NCBI RefSeq assembly: GCF_001949145.1
Contig: NW_019091434.1
Location: 844,089 to 864,447 of the forward strand
DNA: 20,359 bases
Direction: 5' to 3'
DNA from: Acanthaster planci
Taxonomy: Eukaryota > Echinodermata > Asteroidea > Valvatida > Acanthasteridae
A program made the position numbers and the translations under genes. Positions 1-9,724 of this stretch are shown piece by piece. The notes under the pieces are model-generated. The model was not told the DNA's origin and searched no databases. It worked only from the letters and a program-made list of their open reading frames with translations. How positions within the stretch are numbered: position 1 is the first letter of the stretch; each line of letters opens with the position of its first letter.

Positions 1-102
1 CAATTGTTTCATGATTATTCCATATGTACTACACAATTTTGGTTTTAATGAAATGCCAATGAATGGTTTCAGTGAGGACAAGGAAGGTTGGTTTCAGAAA
101 TG

Positions 103-121
103 AGGTCAGAGGTCAAGGTCA
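103..121 (+). promoter_or_regulatory. Triple AGGTCA half-site (DR1 plus DR0)
   Basis: AGGTCA occurs at 103-108, 110-115 and 116-121, i.e. spaced by one base and then by none. AGGTCA is the classical half-site of RXR, HNF4, PPAR and COUP-type nuclear receptors, and one-base spacing (DR1) is the preferred layout of RXR homodimers and HNF4. Binding here is inference only; the motif may simply be carried by the repeat. Confidence 0.4.
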
Positions 122-259
122 CCATTGTGAATGATAGAAAATTATTCGTAGAGGATAACTTTAGATTCAGTTTTGTTTCTACTATTTCCATTTTTAAGAA
201 ACAAAACAATGTTGGGTACACTCGCCTATAATTGCAGGTTGGTTTAAGGATCTACAGTA

Positions 260-272
260 AGGTCAAAGGTCA
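260..272 (+). promoter_or_regulatory. Perfect DR1 element
   Basis: AGGTCA-A-AGGTCA at 260-272 is an exact DR1 nuclear receptor site with the favoured A spacer. It lies in the second unit of the 5' repeat. Whether any receptor uses it is unknown. Confidence 0.4.
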
Positions 273-452
273 AGATTACCGACTCGAGTCGCAAAATAAA
301 GTGATTTTAATTGACTCAGCAATTGTTTACCAAGTGAGTTATTCTCTTCAGACTGTTTGAAATGTCGTATGCACAGTACAACCTTTTGATCTCAACTGAA
401 GTTGTTATTATTGGCATTGGATTAGGGGTTTAATTATAAAAATTAAAGTGAA

Positions 453-465
453 AGGTTAAAGGTCA
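453..465 (+). promoter_or_regulatory. Imperfect DR1 element
   Basis: AGGTTA-A-AGGTCA at 453-465 has one mismatch in the first half-site. It is the third DR1 within 470 bases, in the third and most diverged repeat unit. Confidence 0.3.
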
Positions 466-500
466 GCATGGTTGATGATTGGTTAGGGTGCACTGAACCA

Positions 501-1769
501 ATTCAAGCTCTATTGAAAATAGTGTAAAATCAACAAAGTTTGGAGCCCCATGGCAGGCTACTGAGGTCCTTAAGGCCTCTCAAACAAAAACAGTGTGTTA
601 TTTGGTCCTTCGGATTTCATTTCATTTTCAATTTTTAGTGGGGTAACCAATAAATTTGGTAATTATCCACCGAAAACAAACTCACCCCCCAAAAAGTGAA
701 TGTTCCCAAGTCTTCCCAGCAGCCATTTTTCAAATGGCATCCCTCACCTTTCTCAGGCTCTTCTGACAAATTTTCTTTCACATGTTTTTCTGCTTTGCCC
801 CCAGATGGGTGCCCCTGAATATACAGAGATGATCCTGTGCCATACTTACACAATCCCACAATTTCTTGGCCCAAACGGACCCCTCTTTTCGAAAGAATCT
901 GTAGGGGTACTTTTTAAGCGCCTCGGCCTGGTGGAGATTTTTCCTTGAATTCGATGGGACATTGCACCCTTAAGTTCTGGCAAACCATTCTTTGTACAGG
1001 GCTGAGAGGATGTAAAGCTGTACAAGCTCAGTTATTGTTTTTCAGAAAAGCAAAGGCATTGACATTTAATAATTGAAAAGGGCAGGTATTTCTGGGTGCG
1101 ACATCTGTTTGTTTTAGTTCATCTACGTCCATAGTATTAGCACTGAACTGAAGATTTGTTAGGCGTAATGAAGTCACCTTTTGATATGACAGGTTACTAC
1201 CCATCGCTGTCATGACACCAGTGGTTGTGGTGTATAACCATCTGAGAGCTCAAGACCCATGTACTGAGTGAGTTATAACAGATAAAGCCTTGTGCCTTGT
1301 ACTCTAGAGCTTTGACACTAAGATCCTACAAGCTTTCTTCGATGCTGTTCTGTAAAGATTTGTACATTGAGATACCTCCTGTGTGATTTTTTTTATACAA
1401 TAAAATTGGCGATATGGATTTTTGGTACAAGGTTCTGTGCATCTGCATGATGTGTTGCCCCAGAGGGATATCACCCTTAGAATGGCTGTTTCTTCTTGCT
1501 TGGAACCCTTATAAAGCTTTTCGTCCGTCCTTTTTATGAGTCCGCCATTTCCCGGCTCTTGACTTAACCACCTCCTCTCTTATCCTTGCCCCAAACAGTG
1601 CCAGTTGTAGTCTAGGTAAATGGGACAGCTCCAACATGGTGAGCTGTGGGTTCAAGTGTTGCTGTGTCTCAAGCCCACAAGGGTCTCGTTGTGCTCCTCT
1701 CCAAGCATTGAATTCATTTACTTGTACGGTTGTTGAATCATAGCAGGTGCAATTTATGTTTTCTTTCAG
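501..1769. other. Noncoding, presumed intron of TMEM116-like gene
   Basis: This stretch has no reading frame that I can tie to a protein family. A possible 46-nt exon at 1222-1267 is discussed among the rejected items. It probably belongs to the intron(s) that separate helices 1-4, which lie outside the window, from the exon at 1770. Confidence 0.4.
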
Positions 1770-1806
1770 ATGTTTGGTACTGTTTTTCAAGCCTTCTGTT
1801 CAAGGG
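1770..1806 (+). CDS. TMEM116: TMEM116-like, exon encoding end of helix 4 / start of loop 2
   Basis: A 37-nt exon is bounded by a pyrimidine-rich acceptor (TTCTTTCAG, ends 1769) and a GTAAGC donor at 1807. Read so that it joins the next exon in phase 0, it encodes CLVLFFKPSVQG after a codon completed by its first base. The cysteine followed by a hydrophobic stretch and a proline-serine pair matches the loop-2 region I remember for vertebrate TMEM116. The exon is short and rests on splice signals and phase, so it is less secure than those that follow. Confidence 0.55.
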
Positions 1807-2097
1807 GTAAGCAAACTTGTAAAGAAAAGAATCCTCTAATACACGATTTTTGTTTATTGATCTCTGAAGAACACCTTGAATTTGTGCTGCATGTATATCT
1901 ATTGCGCATCACATTGGAAAACCTTTGGTTGGAACTTGGGTCGAATCAGGCCAAATGATAAACTGTTTCTTAACTTGATCAAAATGATCAGCAAGTGGCT
2001 GCCAGCCTGTTGATTTTCTTGTCTGCCTGACAAAATTTCTGACTTTTTCAAAAACGATCAGTTGACTTCAAGCTGCATTTGTTTTGGTTTTGTGCAG

Positions 2098-2187
2098 AAC
2101 AATGGGTCCTTTGAGTCCTGGTCATGGGCACATTACGGTGCAATCTTCTTTGTCATATCGTTAGTGCTGAGCATGATGGCCATTGTG
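2098..2187 (+). CDS. TMEM116: TMEM116-like, exon encoding helix 5
   Basis: Ninety bases, phase 0 at both ends, between a TGTGCAG acceptor and a consensus GTAAGT donor. The product begins NNGSFESWSW, a polar loop with an N-glycosylation sequon (NGS), and continues into a membrane helix AIFFVISLVLSMMAIV. In a seven-helix protein this is the end of extracellular loop 2 followed by helix 5. The aromatic, Tyr-Gly, aliphatic pattern at the helix start resembles TMEM116. The protein's ligand and signalling role are not established. Confidence 0.8.
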
Positions 2188-2645
2188 GTAAGTGCATCAA
2201 AAAATACTCCACGCTCGGGGAGATCTGTCATCGAGTTTCATGTCTGTTCATTTTAGTGTCGTTATGCAGATGGTGATTCAGAGAGTGACATTTTTCAGTT
2301 TCTGTGCCTTTCGTCACCACTTTTGTGTTAAGATGCATGGTGTTTTAAAATTCTAAGCACATGTTGGAGGACATATATGGGACACAGTACCTATTGCTAT
2401 TATTATAGAAAAGTAGTTATCACAGTGTTAGTTGGCAAATAGTGTGGTGCTCATGGCTCAAAATTGGGTCACACTTGCTGCACATGTGAACACGAGTCTG
2501 CAGTGTCAGGTCAGCTATTCGTGGTGGGAAGTTGTAAGAACTGAATACATGTTGCGTTGGGACAAATTTTGCCAAAAAAGGTTCCTTACACCAGATTGCC
2601 TTCACATTCTTTTTGCCTTGGTGTAATTGATCTCATTCTTCCCAG
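2188..2645 (+). other. Intron of TMEM116-like gene
   Basis: GTAAGT donor at 2188 and AG acceptor ending 2645. I see no RNA gene or repeat inside. Confidence 0.7.
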
Positions 2646-2697
2646 ACATTCTACGCCATGTCAGCGCTATTGTACAGGCAGCTCATGAAGAAGAACG
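2646..2697 (+). CDS. TMEM116: TMEM116-like, exon encoding intracellular loop 3
   Basis: Fifty-two bases between a CTTCCCAG acceptor and a GTAAGTG donor, entering in phase 0 and leaving after one base of a codon. It encodes TFYAMSALLYRQLMKKN, which extends helix 5 and ends in a basic cluster as expected for the cytoplasmic third loop. The one-base overhang is completed by the next exon to give valine. Confidence 0.75.
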
Positions 2698-3205
2698 GTA
2701 AGTGATCGTCTCTGCGTAGACTCTTTGTGACGGTCCATTTTCTTGCCCGGCAAATTCACTGTTGCAGTCAAAACCAGTTGAGCAACGGTTACAGACAACG
2801 TGCATCGAAGGTCATTTCACCTTTTAACCTGCTTTTGGGAGGGGAACCTTTCTGTGTGAATTCATAAGCACCATCTGCCCCCTACAGATTCCCAATGGCT
2901 TCTGGGTGGAGAGAATCTGTTGCAGTGAAATACCCTGCTTAGGGATACCAGCTTTGATACCTGTTTTTTTTGTCAGGGCTGCTTTTTATGCTCGCCTCGT
3001 AAGTTCAGTCTTCCATAAAGTCCCACTGGCTTCAAAGTGTAGAGAAGTACTTGTAATAGTGGCAAAATGTCCCACTTAGGAACACTTTCCTCACCCTGTA
3101 GCTGGGTTTGAAACCCTTCTTCAGCTGCTGATCCTTTCACTAACCTCTCAAAATTCCTTCACTGTAATCACTGTAACTTGAGTTTTTGTCAACATTTTGG
3201 TTTAG
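2698..3205 (+). other. Intron of TMEM116-like gene
   Basis: Donor GTAAGTG at 2698, acceptor ending 3205. Nothing else recognised inside. Confidence 0.7.
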
Positions 3206-3295
3206 TGTGGACCAACAAGCAGCGCAAAGCTCTGATCGAGCTGTGCAAGCGAATCTCCCTCTACATATCGGTCTTCATCATCTGCTGGATCCCTG
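3206..3295 (+). CDS. TMEM116: TMEM116-like, exon encoding helix 6
   Basis: Ninety bases with acceptor TTTAG and donor GTGAGA, one base of a codon carried over at each end. The product is a basic cytoplasmic segment (WTNKQRKALIELCKR) followed by the helix ISLYISVFIICWIP. The C-W-x-P ending of helix 6 is typical of rhodopsin-like and cAMP-receptor-like receptors and is present in TMEM116. The phase agrees with both neighbours, strong support for a true exon. Confidence 0.8.
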
Positions 3296-3448
3296 GTGAG
3301 AATGCATCAAATATCTCCTCTCTAGCTTCCTGCCACGACTCACCACTCCCAGATGGCTGGGGGTAGGGAGGGGGGTTGTCCTTGATCAGAACTTGCCAGT
3401 GTGCACTACTGATGTTACTGATTGTGGAGGAGATTTTTTTTTTTTTAG

Positions 3449-4376
3449 CTTGCCCGATCAGGCAGGCCATGCCATAAATTTGCCTGCCCGAATTAGATCA
3501 CCACTTGCCCAAGATTTCTCGGAATCCACGATTATTGTGGTTATTTAATTTAGGCCTACTGCATGCAAGAGTCTTTTATTAGGCCCCCGATATTGTTGTG
3601 CTTCCAATTGCATGCCTCTCAAAAATAGGGTCGGTAGGTTGGAAATTTTTTGGGTCAATTTTTTTGGTCAATTTTTTTTGTCCTGATTGAATGGCATGAA
3701 CGGGAATGACAGCTTCCAAAATTATCTCAAAAAGTGATGAACACCTTGCTTAATCTATGTAAAAATTTTGACAGGCGACAATTCACAAGAATTGTGGGCA
3801 ATTCACACAGTGTGACTCAGGCAATCATGACGGCAAACTGGCCAACAACTATCGCGTGGTAAGCGTGCGTGAGGCATCCAGACCAGTAGGCGAAAACCTT
3901 GTGCTGCAGGAGGAAATTTGTTGAAAGACACTTGCGTCAAGTACGAGCAAAACAAACTCAAATTGTGGCTTTAGGGTTGCATGCGTGTATGGCCGATGTA
4001 GAGTAATCGACCGGAACGTACAGTACATGTATAGACTGGTTCTAGTTGCTACACTTCTTTGCATGGGTGCTGCGCAGCGGGAACCAGAGCAGCTGCGTTT
4101 AATGCATTGAGCTGTGGACACGTGTTTTCACCACCGCGACAGCAAAACGTGAATGAGAACTGGTGAAAATAACGGAAGTGTCTTTCCAAAAACTGCAAAT
4201 GTAAATACGAAAACATACAAAAACAAGCATTTTAACGTGAGAAAAAGTTATTGAAAGATATTTTATGAAGACAGAAAAGACATCAGCTTTTCTAGACTTG
4301 CCCGAACGGGCACACCTAGTTAGAATTTTAATTGCCCCAATGAAAATTTGATTGCCCAGGGCTATCGGACAGGCGA
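3449..4376. repeat. Interspersed repeat bounded by two CTTGCCCG copies
   Basis: A segment of about 60 bp starting CTTGCCCGA and containing a second TGCCC block and a terminal TTGCCC occurs at 3449-3510 and again, diverged, at 4297-4357 in the same orientation. About 850 bp lies between, including a short GGTCAATTTTTTT tandem at 3653-3680 and a CpG-rich piece around 3840-4140. It sits wholly inside the intron before the helix 7 exon. It resembles a dispersed element or a duplicated repeat unit; I cannot name the family. Confidence 0.45.
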
Positions 4377-4776
4377 CTCATCGCGGCCTGACTTTGTCAA
4401 ATGCTTTGCAGGCAAGAACAGTTGGACTACAGTTTAGTTAAGTGTTCAGGACCAGCTCACAGAAGTTGGTTGTGTGAATCACTGGTAATCAAACACCTGG
4501 TCTTCACTGCATTGTGGAGCCCAGCCAGTACCACAAATTATCTTGATGATGTTTCAACAAACACTTGACAGGTGGCATGTGTAATGTCTGTCATGGGGGG
4601 GAGGGTGGCTTATCGCTCAAGATTTTTCTGGATTTCAGGATATTTATCCACAAAGTGATGGCCTGTTGCAGGTTTAATCATTCTCGATTTGCTACATTTT
4701 GCACTCTTTAAGAAAACTGCATGTTTAGTTTACATGGAACTTGACTTGTTTCTCTTTTATTACCCGATCTTGGCAG

Positions 4777-4856
4777 CTCTGGTCTTGAATATTATGGATC
4801 TTCAGTCCAAAGAAGGAGTGTCCTTAATTACATATGATTGGCTGTACGTCCTGCAG
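4777..4856 (+). CDS. TMEM116: TMEM116-like, exon encoding loop 3 and start of helix 7
   Basis: Eighty bases between acceptor CTTGGCAG and donor GTAAAC. It restores phase 0 for the last exon. The product runs from the end of helix 6 (ALVLNIMDLQ) through a short extracellular loop into WLYVLQ, the start of helix 7. Splitting right after YVLQ agrees with the way I recall vertebrate TMEM116 reading through this point. The long intron before it (3296-4776) carries a repeat. Confidence 0.8.
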
Positions 4857-4893
4857 GTAAACATTCCGCTTAGGTTATGCCCTAGGCTTTGTT

Positions 4894-5002
4894 AACATTC
4901 AGATGAAAATTGGTCACACATTTGAGTAATGTGAAACATGTTTGGCCCGGAAACATGCTGTGAGTTTGTGAACATTCCAGTGGAAAATAGGTCACACATT
5001 TG
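4894..5002 (+). repeat. Short tandem duplication (77-bp offset)
   Basis: AACATTCAGATGAAAATTGG at 4894 is repeated as AACATTCCAGTGGAAAATAG at 4971, both followed by TCACACATTTG. The two copies of about 32 bp are 77 bases apart in the last intron of the TMEM116-like gene. Confidence 0.6.
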
Positions 5003-5372
5003 TGCGCCCTCCCACCTCCCCTGAAACTGGAGTTCTCCACTCTCTGGTCATTTATTTTTGGTGCAACAACAGGGCATTTAGTTGGTAACACCATGCTTCC
5101 GTCATTACCAAGTGACTGCACGAAGGAGCTCTGACAGTGTGCACAGATGTCGGCAATTAAATGATATTTTTAAGATTATTGAGAAAAAAGCCTGCCATAA
5201 GAAACTTTCAAGACTGGACCCAATAACAGCATTTTTGCAGTACTTTACGGTTCTTATTCCACATTATGCATCAAAGGCTTTATATAAACCATACATGCAC
5301 TTGATAAGGCTGTGTTATTTTGATGTAGAATTGCTTTGTTGACCATTTTTCCCTGTCGTTTGTTTCCCCCAG

Positions 5373-5627
5373 GGAGTCACAGCACCTAGTCAAGGCTTCT
5401 TGAACTGTATCATCTACGGCTGGACTCGAGCCACCTTCCGCCTGGCCAAGTCTCCACAGGACATGCGGCCCATCCTGCGGCAGTCCTACCGCATCTATGG
5501 CACGGCCAGGTTCCCTAAGGCCCCAGTCTCGAGGCAGCACACCACCCAGTCAGCTGGCTCAGAGTTCTCTGATGACACCTCAACTGGCGGGAATCCTGTG
5601 TCGGCCGTGGAGGTCCAGTCTCCATGA
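5373..5627 (+). CDS. TMEM116: TMEM116-like, terminal exon: helix 7, cytoplasmic tail, stop
   Basis: The last exon starts after a TTTCCCCCAG acceptor and ends with TGA at 5625-5627. It encodes GVTAPSQGFLNCIIYGWTR, the most diagnostic stretch of the protein: vertebrate TMEM116 has a near-identical T-A-x-SQG-x-LNC-x-x-YGWT segment in helix 7, and the LNC-x-x-YG motif takes the place of NPxxY. The remaining tail of about 65 residues is rich in Ser, Thr, Arg and Pro and has no recognised domain. The six exons together give about 200 residues, roughly helices 5 to 7, so the window holds the 3' part of the gene. GC content is clearly higher here than in the introns. I am fairly confident of the family; the function is unknown. 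Confidence 0.85.
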   Translation, partial: GVTAPSQGFLNCIIYGWTRATFRLAKSPQDMRPILRQSYRIYGTARFPKAPVSRQHTTQSAGSEFSDDTSTGGNPVSAVEVQSP

Positions 5628-6000
5628 GCACAGAGGCTTAGCAGATCATGGCTACCAAACGGAGGGGCTACCCCCAGGGCCGGATGGTCAGGGTTTTGTG
5701 ACCCACGGTCACAGGGTTCCAGACTTGTCCAATCCAGCAGCTGGTTACATGCTGTGACCTTGCGCAAGTCACCTTTATCCCCAACTTGCCTCTCTCCACC
5801 CAGGAGTGTATGATGATAAAGTTAAGGCTTGTTACCGTGGCAAAAACTATCGCCCAAAACCAAGCCCTAGCTACAAAATACTCAATTTTGAAAATTTTAG
5901 AAAGTTCATCTTTACTCGCAATCACTTTTTGTACAGCAGTTTGAAATGAAACAATGAAAAGTTACTTATCTCGGCCATTTTTTAGACCAGTGTAAATAAA
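5628..6000 (+). other. Probable 3' UTR of TMEM116-like gene
   Basis: The sequence after the stop codon is GC-rich for about 130 bases and then turns AT-rich. The first canonical AATAAA downstream is at 5995-6000, preceded by TGTA, and is the best guess for the polyadenylation signal. Other AATAAA words occur further on (about 6355), so the true end is uncertain. Confidence 0.45.
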
Positions 6001-8030
6001 TACCTTTATGCCCACTATTGCCAATTACTTATGCATTACTGAAATGATATAAATATCATAGCATATTAATCACTAGCATATTGTAATTGATGAATTCATA
6101 GCTTTTGAAAAATATAAAAGTCATATTTTATAGGTGAAGTGACTTTTTAATATACAAGCCAACACGTAATTTGTAAAAAGGTAAATGTGTCTTTTTAGAT
6201 ATTTAATTAAGTATAATTGTGCCAAAACCACTTTCATTTATTTTTGGTATATTACTTTTCATTTAAGTGTAGAAAGAAATATTCCAGTGCAATAACAAAT
6301 GCTCAACAGTGAAAACCAAAATGCATTGAAACAGTTGTTGAAAAATATCCCAGCAATAAATAATCCCTCCTTGACAAACTGCAGAAATAGTTCCAATGGG
6401 CAAACCTTGCCCGCAGCACGTGCTTACAAATAGAATTAACATTACCATGCAGAAGATTTTAAGAAGTGGTAACAGCTGAAGCAAAACCTAACAAGCGTGA
6501 AAGTGTGCTTTTCAAAGTTCCATATTACTCGTCCAAGACTGTACAGCTGATCTCGTGTACATTATTTATATGGTTAGGTACATGTATTTTACGAATAACA
6601 TCAGGCTTGTTATTTTTCCTGTTTCAAAAGGATTATAGGATTTTTTCTCCTTCCATTTCCTATTATTTCCTTCATTGTCAACATTCTGTACTTCAGTTTA
6701 CTGATGGGGGGGTGGTCTGCAGAGAACTTTCTCCAACTTTTTTTCCAGGGTCATACATCATGTCAGTAATGTATTTTTGTGTATAAATTACATGTAGTTC
6801 TTATGCAAGTAGAAGTTCAAGTCTTATGTCTTGACATGCTCGGGAACATGTTCTATTCAAGTGATGTTTTGTTCTGCCTGTCATAAATGTAGAAAGCCAT
6901 TTGACTTCCGTTTTTAGCTGATCTGATTGAGGAAAAGGGTAATTTAGAAACATGGAAGATTGTGTGTTTTTCCTGACAAACGAGGGCACTGTTGCTGTGA
7001 CGTAATTTCAGGAAGGATCCAGAACTGTTCATTTTCACAACTCTCTGTATAAAAGTATAAAACCGGAATTTATGTATTAGAAGTATCTGTAAGAAAACCT
7101 TGCTCATTAGCCAACTGTGGAGGCTGAAAGAACAGTGAATCACCCAACACAACATTGGACAGTAAATCTAAAATAATATGGAAATAAATATGCAAATTGT
7201 ACTAGCATAGAAACTTAAAACTCATCAAAACACCCTTAAAAATGGCAAAACAAAAGAAATTTAACATTCAAGAAAACACAAAGATGCGTATAGAAGGGTT
7301 GCACTGAAAAAAAGACATTGAATGGCCTTTTAGTAGGAAGTATACTTGAAAATGCAAAACGTTTTTTGTGCCTTTTAAAAGTTTTTCGTTATTTTGAGTT
7401 TTGTATTAAATATACACTAAATCCTCAAGAACATGGCAATCCCCTGATCAGCTGACAGAAGCTTTTGTTGTTGCTGCTATTCAAATTTTACATTTTCAGA
7501 TAAAGCTGCCTGCCAGTTGTGGAAAAATGGGTAGTTCATTTGGCGTCAAATAGCCTCAGGACATCAGCTTTAAAATTCCTGAGAGCTCAGCATTATAGAG
7601 ACACGTGAAGACAAGATCAAACCAACTGATAGTGGGGAAGAGTGAATTCGATCAGGTACGTGTGTCGATCGACGTGGGATACGAACCCATTTTTATAAAA
7701 ATTGTCCAAAACCAGTGCAGAATCCACTGCTGTTATGTTGGGTAATTACAACATGATAGCACAAAAGTGAAACAACATATGTGTAAACCATTACTTTGTT
7801 CTGGCTACATAATTATTCAATTTAAACATTTATAAAACAAAGCTAACATGTAACATAAAGACTAGACTGGCAAACATATTGAGAGTAAGAAACATTAATT
7901 CGCAGTACAGCACAAACATACAAATCATATTAAAAATCTTCCTGTCCCCAGTCTAGAAAGAAACAACCAAAAAACAACAACAAACAAAACACTCCTTCGT
8001 ACAGCGGGTCTCCTCTTTCTCAGAGTGGCA
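6001..8030. other. AT-rich intergenic DNA
   Basis: Both strands show only short frames with no recognisable domain. There are A-rich runs at 7965-7990, but I see no RNA gene and no clear mobile element. Confidence 0.5.
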
Positions 8031-8475
8031 CCCCCGGGTTTCAGCATTGGTGGCGCTGTTCATATGATCACCAAATCCAAAGAGGGCGCTGCGTGCACGT
8101 GCGAAACCTCACAGACATAAATAGGTAGGTACGTTTATGCGAAAACTCGTCAACTTCTGTCACAATAAGGGACTAGAAATTTGAGATTTTGTGTTTTTTT
8201 GTGGTTTTTTTTAGTTATTTGACATCTGCGGCTATATGTGAGGCATCACTACGTAAAACTCACGCTGCATTGAAAACCCATTTTCAGAATGGCGGACCGA
8301 CTGAGCTGCGGACAGACAGACACTGCAAACAACATGCAACACGTGGGTGCGGTGGCATGGCACGTCGCGCACGCATGCTCGGCCTCGGGTGTAGTATACC
8401 GAGCGCACCGGTGGTCGCTTTAATCCGTTTATTTTCGCAACTTTGTGTATCATCAAGACAACAAGTAAGAAATTA
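8031..8475. promoter_or_regulatory. CpG-rich block, possible promoter
   Basis: Composition changes sharply here: CpG dinucleotides are frequent between 8070 and 8420 while flanking DNA is AT-rich. The block contains CACGTG-like E-box words (8095-8101, 8339-8344) and an ATGGCGG word at 8289-8295, a YY1-type element often found at first ATGs. A frame of 44 codons from ATG 8289 to TAA 8421-8423 is open but its product is not recognised. A GTAAGA donor-like word follows at about 8465. This could be a 5' exon and promoter of the gene whose coding exon appears at 9718. Confidence 0.35.
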
Positions 8476-9290
8476 CTCTCTGAGGAATCGCTGGCACAGT
8501 ACTTGATATGGAGTAATGTACATGTGTTTTGCTTTTATTATTCCACACTTACCATGTTTATACTTTCATGATTTTGCAGGAATAAAATTAATATAGGGGC
8601 CTACATGTAGGCTACACAAGGGCCCTAGGCCTAGTCCTTGAGACCGTGGAGAAAGGAAAGAACCATGGCGAGACTTATCCTAGGAGTAGGAGTACACTAG
8701 GCATGCTGCAAAGTACAATACATGTAGTGTATGGCCCATCTGTGAAAATGACATGAGTATCTAGGCCTATGCCCACGTCCACTTAGATTTTGCACACATC
8801 TTGCAAATTGTTTATCCCTCCCAAGCAAGTCGTTGGGTGTGAAGATGTGCTCACGAGTCACGTGCAGCAGCTATTTACTAGGCCATCCCATGATCAGATT
8901 TTATAACTACGTTATAAGCCCAACAGGCCCAATTTGGCGTGCTGTTCATATTGAAGTTTTGAAATGTTTGATGCGACTGCATCAGGATGATGTAGATCAG
9001 TTAATAATAATAGACTCTACGAATTGCCATTTAAAAAATTCAGATATTGTCCGTCGAAACATGGCAATGTAAACACACTGTATACTCATCAGTGTGAAGT
9101 CACCAACTTGGTCTGGATTCAACTCGATCCGAGTCAACTCTGTCTCAGGTCAACTAGGTCCCAAGTCAACTCGGTCTCTTCAACTCTGGAAGGCAGGCAC
9201 ATGGCTGCTGCATGAATAAAAATCTTCCAAGCTAGTTTTAACACACTTTAGCATAGGCCTACCTGTATTTATAATGTAAGTACACATATT
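8476..9290. other. Noncoding, with palindromes and a degenerate minisatellite
   Basis: Holds the 14-bp perfect palindrome GCCTACATGTAGGC at 8599-8612 and, at 9112-9185, a run of degenerate copies of GTCAACTCGG spaced about 20 bases apart. No gene was recognised. Confidence 0.45.
9112..9185 (+). repeat. Degenerate minisatellite of GTCAACTCGG-like units
   Basis: TCAACTCG, TCAACTCT, TCAACTAG, TCAACTCG and TCAACTCT follow one another at intervals of about 14-20 bases, separated by variants of GTCTC. The units are short and imperfect. Confidence 0.6.
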
Positions 9291-9495
9291 TCTAGAATTC
9301 TAACATTGCATGTACTGTTCATGTAAATTTACTGACATGTACATGAGATGCCTGGCCTTGTAATTTGGGCAGGCCAGGCACTTGGATGCATCATTAATTA
9401 CCACAGATGAGACGGCAAAATCCCAGTCTTTCTTGCCACACTGACAAACTTTGGCATATAAGTATATCCAGAATTCTAACATTGCATGTATGCTT
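9291..9495 (+). repeat. Repeat unit copy A (about 176 bp, with direct-repeat ends)
   Basis: AGAATTCTAACATTGCATGT occurs at about 9293 and again at about 9469, giving a unit of 176 bp plus the start of a second. The core contains ACATGAGATGCCTGGCCTTG and AAATCCCAGTCTTTCTTGC. A diverged second copy in the same orientation starts at about 17280, on the far side of the retrotransposon. The family is not recognised. Confidence 0.75.
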
Positions 9496-9713
9496 CCACG
9501 GACGACAGACGTGTTGTTCATTCCACTGTGATCTTTTTGCAGCTTTTTAGTTTTCTTTTTACCTTCTTTTTTATCTGATGCTGTAGTTTTTACGTCGTTG
9601 AAGCAGTTTTTTATCGTGTCTCATTTGAACCTGGTCTCGGATGTATTAAACTTTTTTTGAGCATTTTTATTGAGCTTCCTTTCCTGTTCTGTGGTGGGCG
9701 ACGTTGGAACATT

Positions 9714-9724
9714 CAAGATGGCGG
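9714..9724 (+). promoter_or_regulatory. YY1-type CAAGATGGCGG element at a start codon
   Basis: CAAGATGGCGG places an ATG (9718) inside a canonical YY1 site. In animal genes this element sits just downstream of the transcription start and often includes the initiator codon, so it supports 9718 as a true start. Confidence 0.5.

Larger units (their letters stand above)
1..500. repeat. Diverged tandem repeat carrying AGGTCA direct repeats
   Basis: Three loosely similar units of roughly 160-190 bp can be followed by eye. Units one and two share GGTTGGTTT (about 87 and 238) shortly before the direct repeat; all three carry tandem AGGTCA-like half-sites (103-121, 260-272, 453-465). The phrase CAATTGTTT recurs at 1 and near 321. 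Units are strongly diverged, so this is an old satellite-like or dispersed repeat, probably in an upstream intron of the TMEM116-like gene. No exon was recognised here. Confidence 0.5.

Noticed and set aside
1222-1267. Candidate 46-nt exon just upstream of the 1770 exon, ending in GTGAGT donor
   Set aside because: Phases fit the 1770 exon (GA plus A gives Glu before Cys), but the acceptor is weak, the product (VVVYNHLRAQDPCTE) has no recognisable helix 4, and no earlier exon could be linked.
5495-5767. Overlapping frames on both strands at the last TMEM116-like exon
   Set aside because: They are shadows of the GC-rich terminal exon and 3' UTR; the spliced + frame explains the coding signal.
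6466-6786. 106-codon frame downstream of the TMEM116-like gene
   Set aside because: It has no ATG in a good context near conserved sequence, Phe/Leu-rich only because of AT-rich DNA, and no recognised motif.
8189-8506. 105-codon frame through the CpG-rich block
   Set aside because: No family resemblance; open frames are expected in GC-rich DNA, so only a possible promoter was reported.
9112-9185. CRISPR-like array of short repeats
   Set aside because: Units are degenerate, spacing is irregular and short, and the setting is an animal genome; it is a minisatellite.
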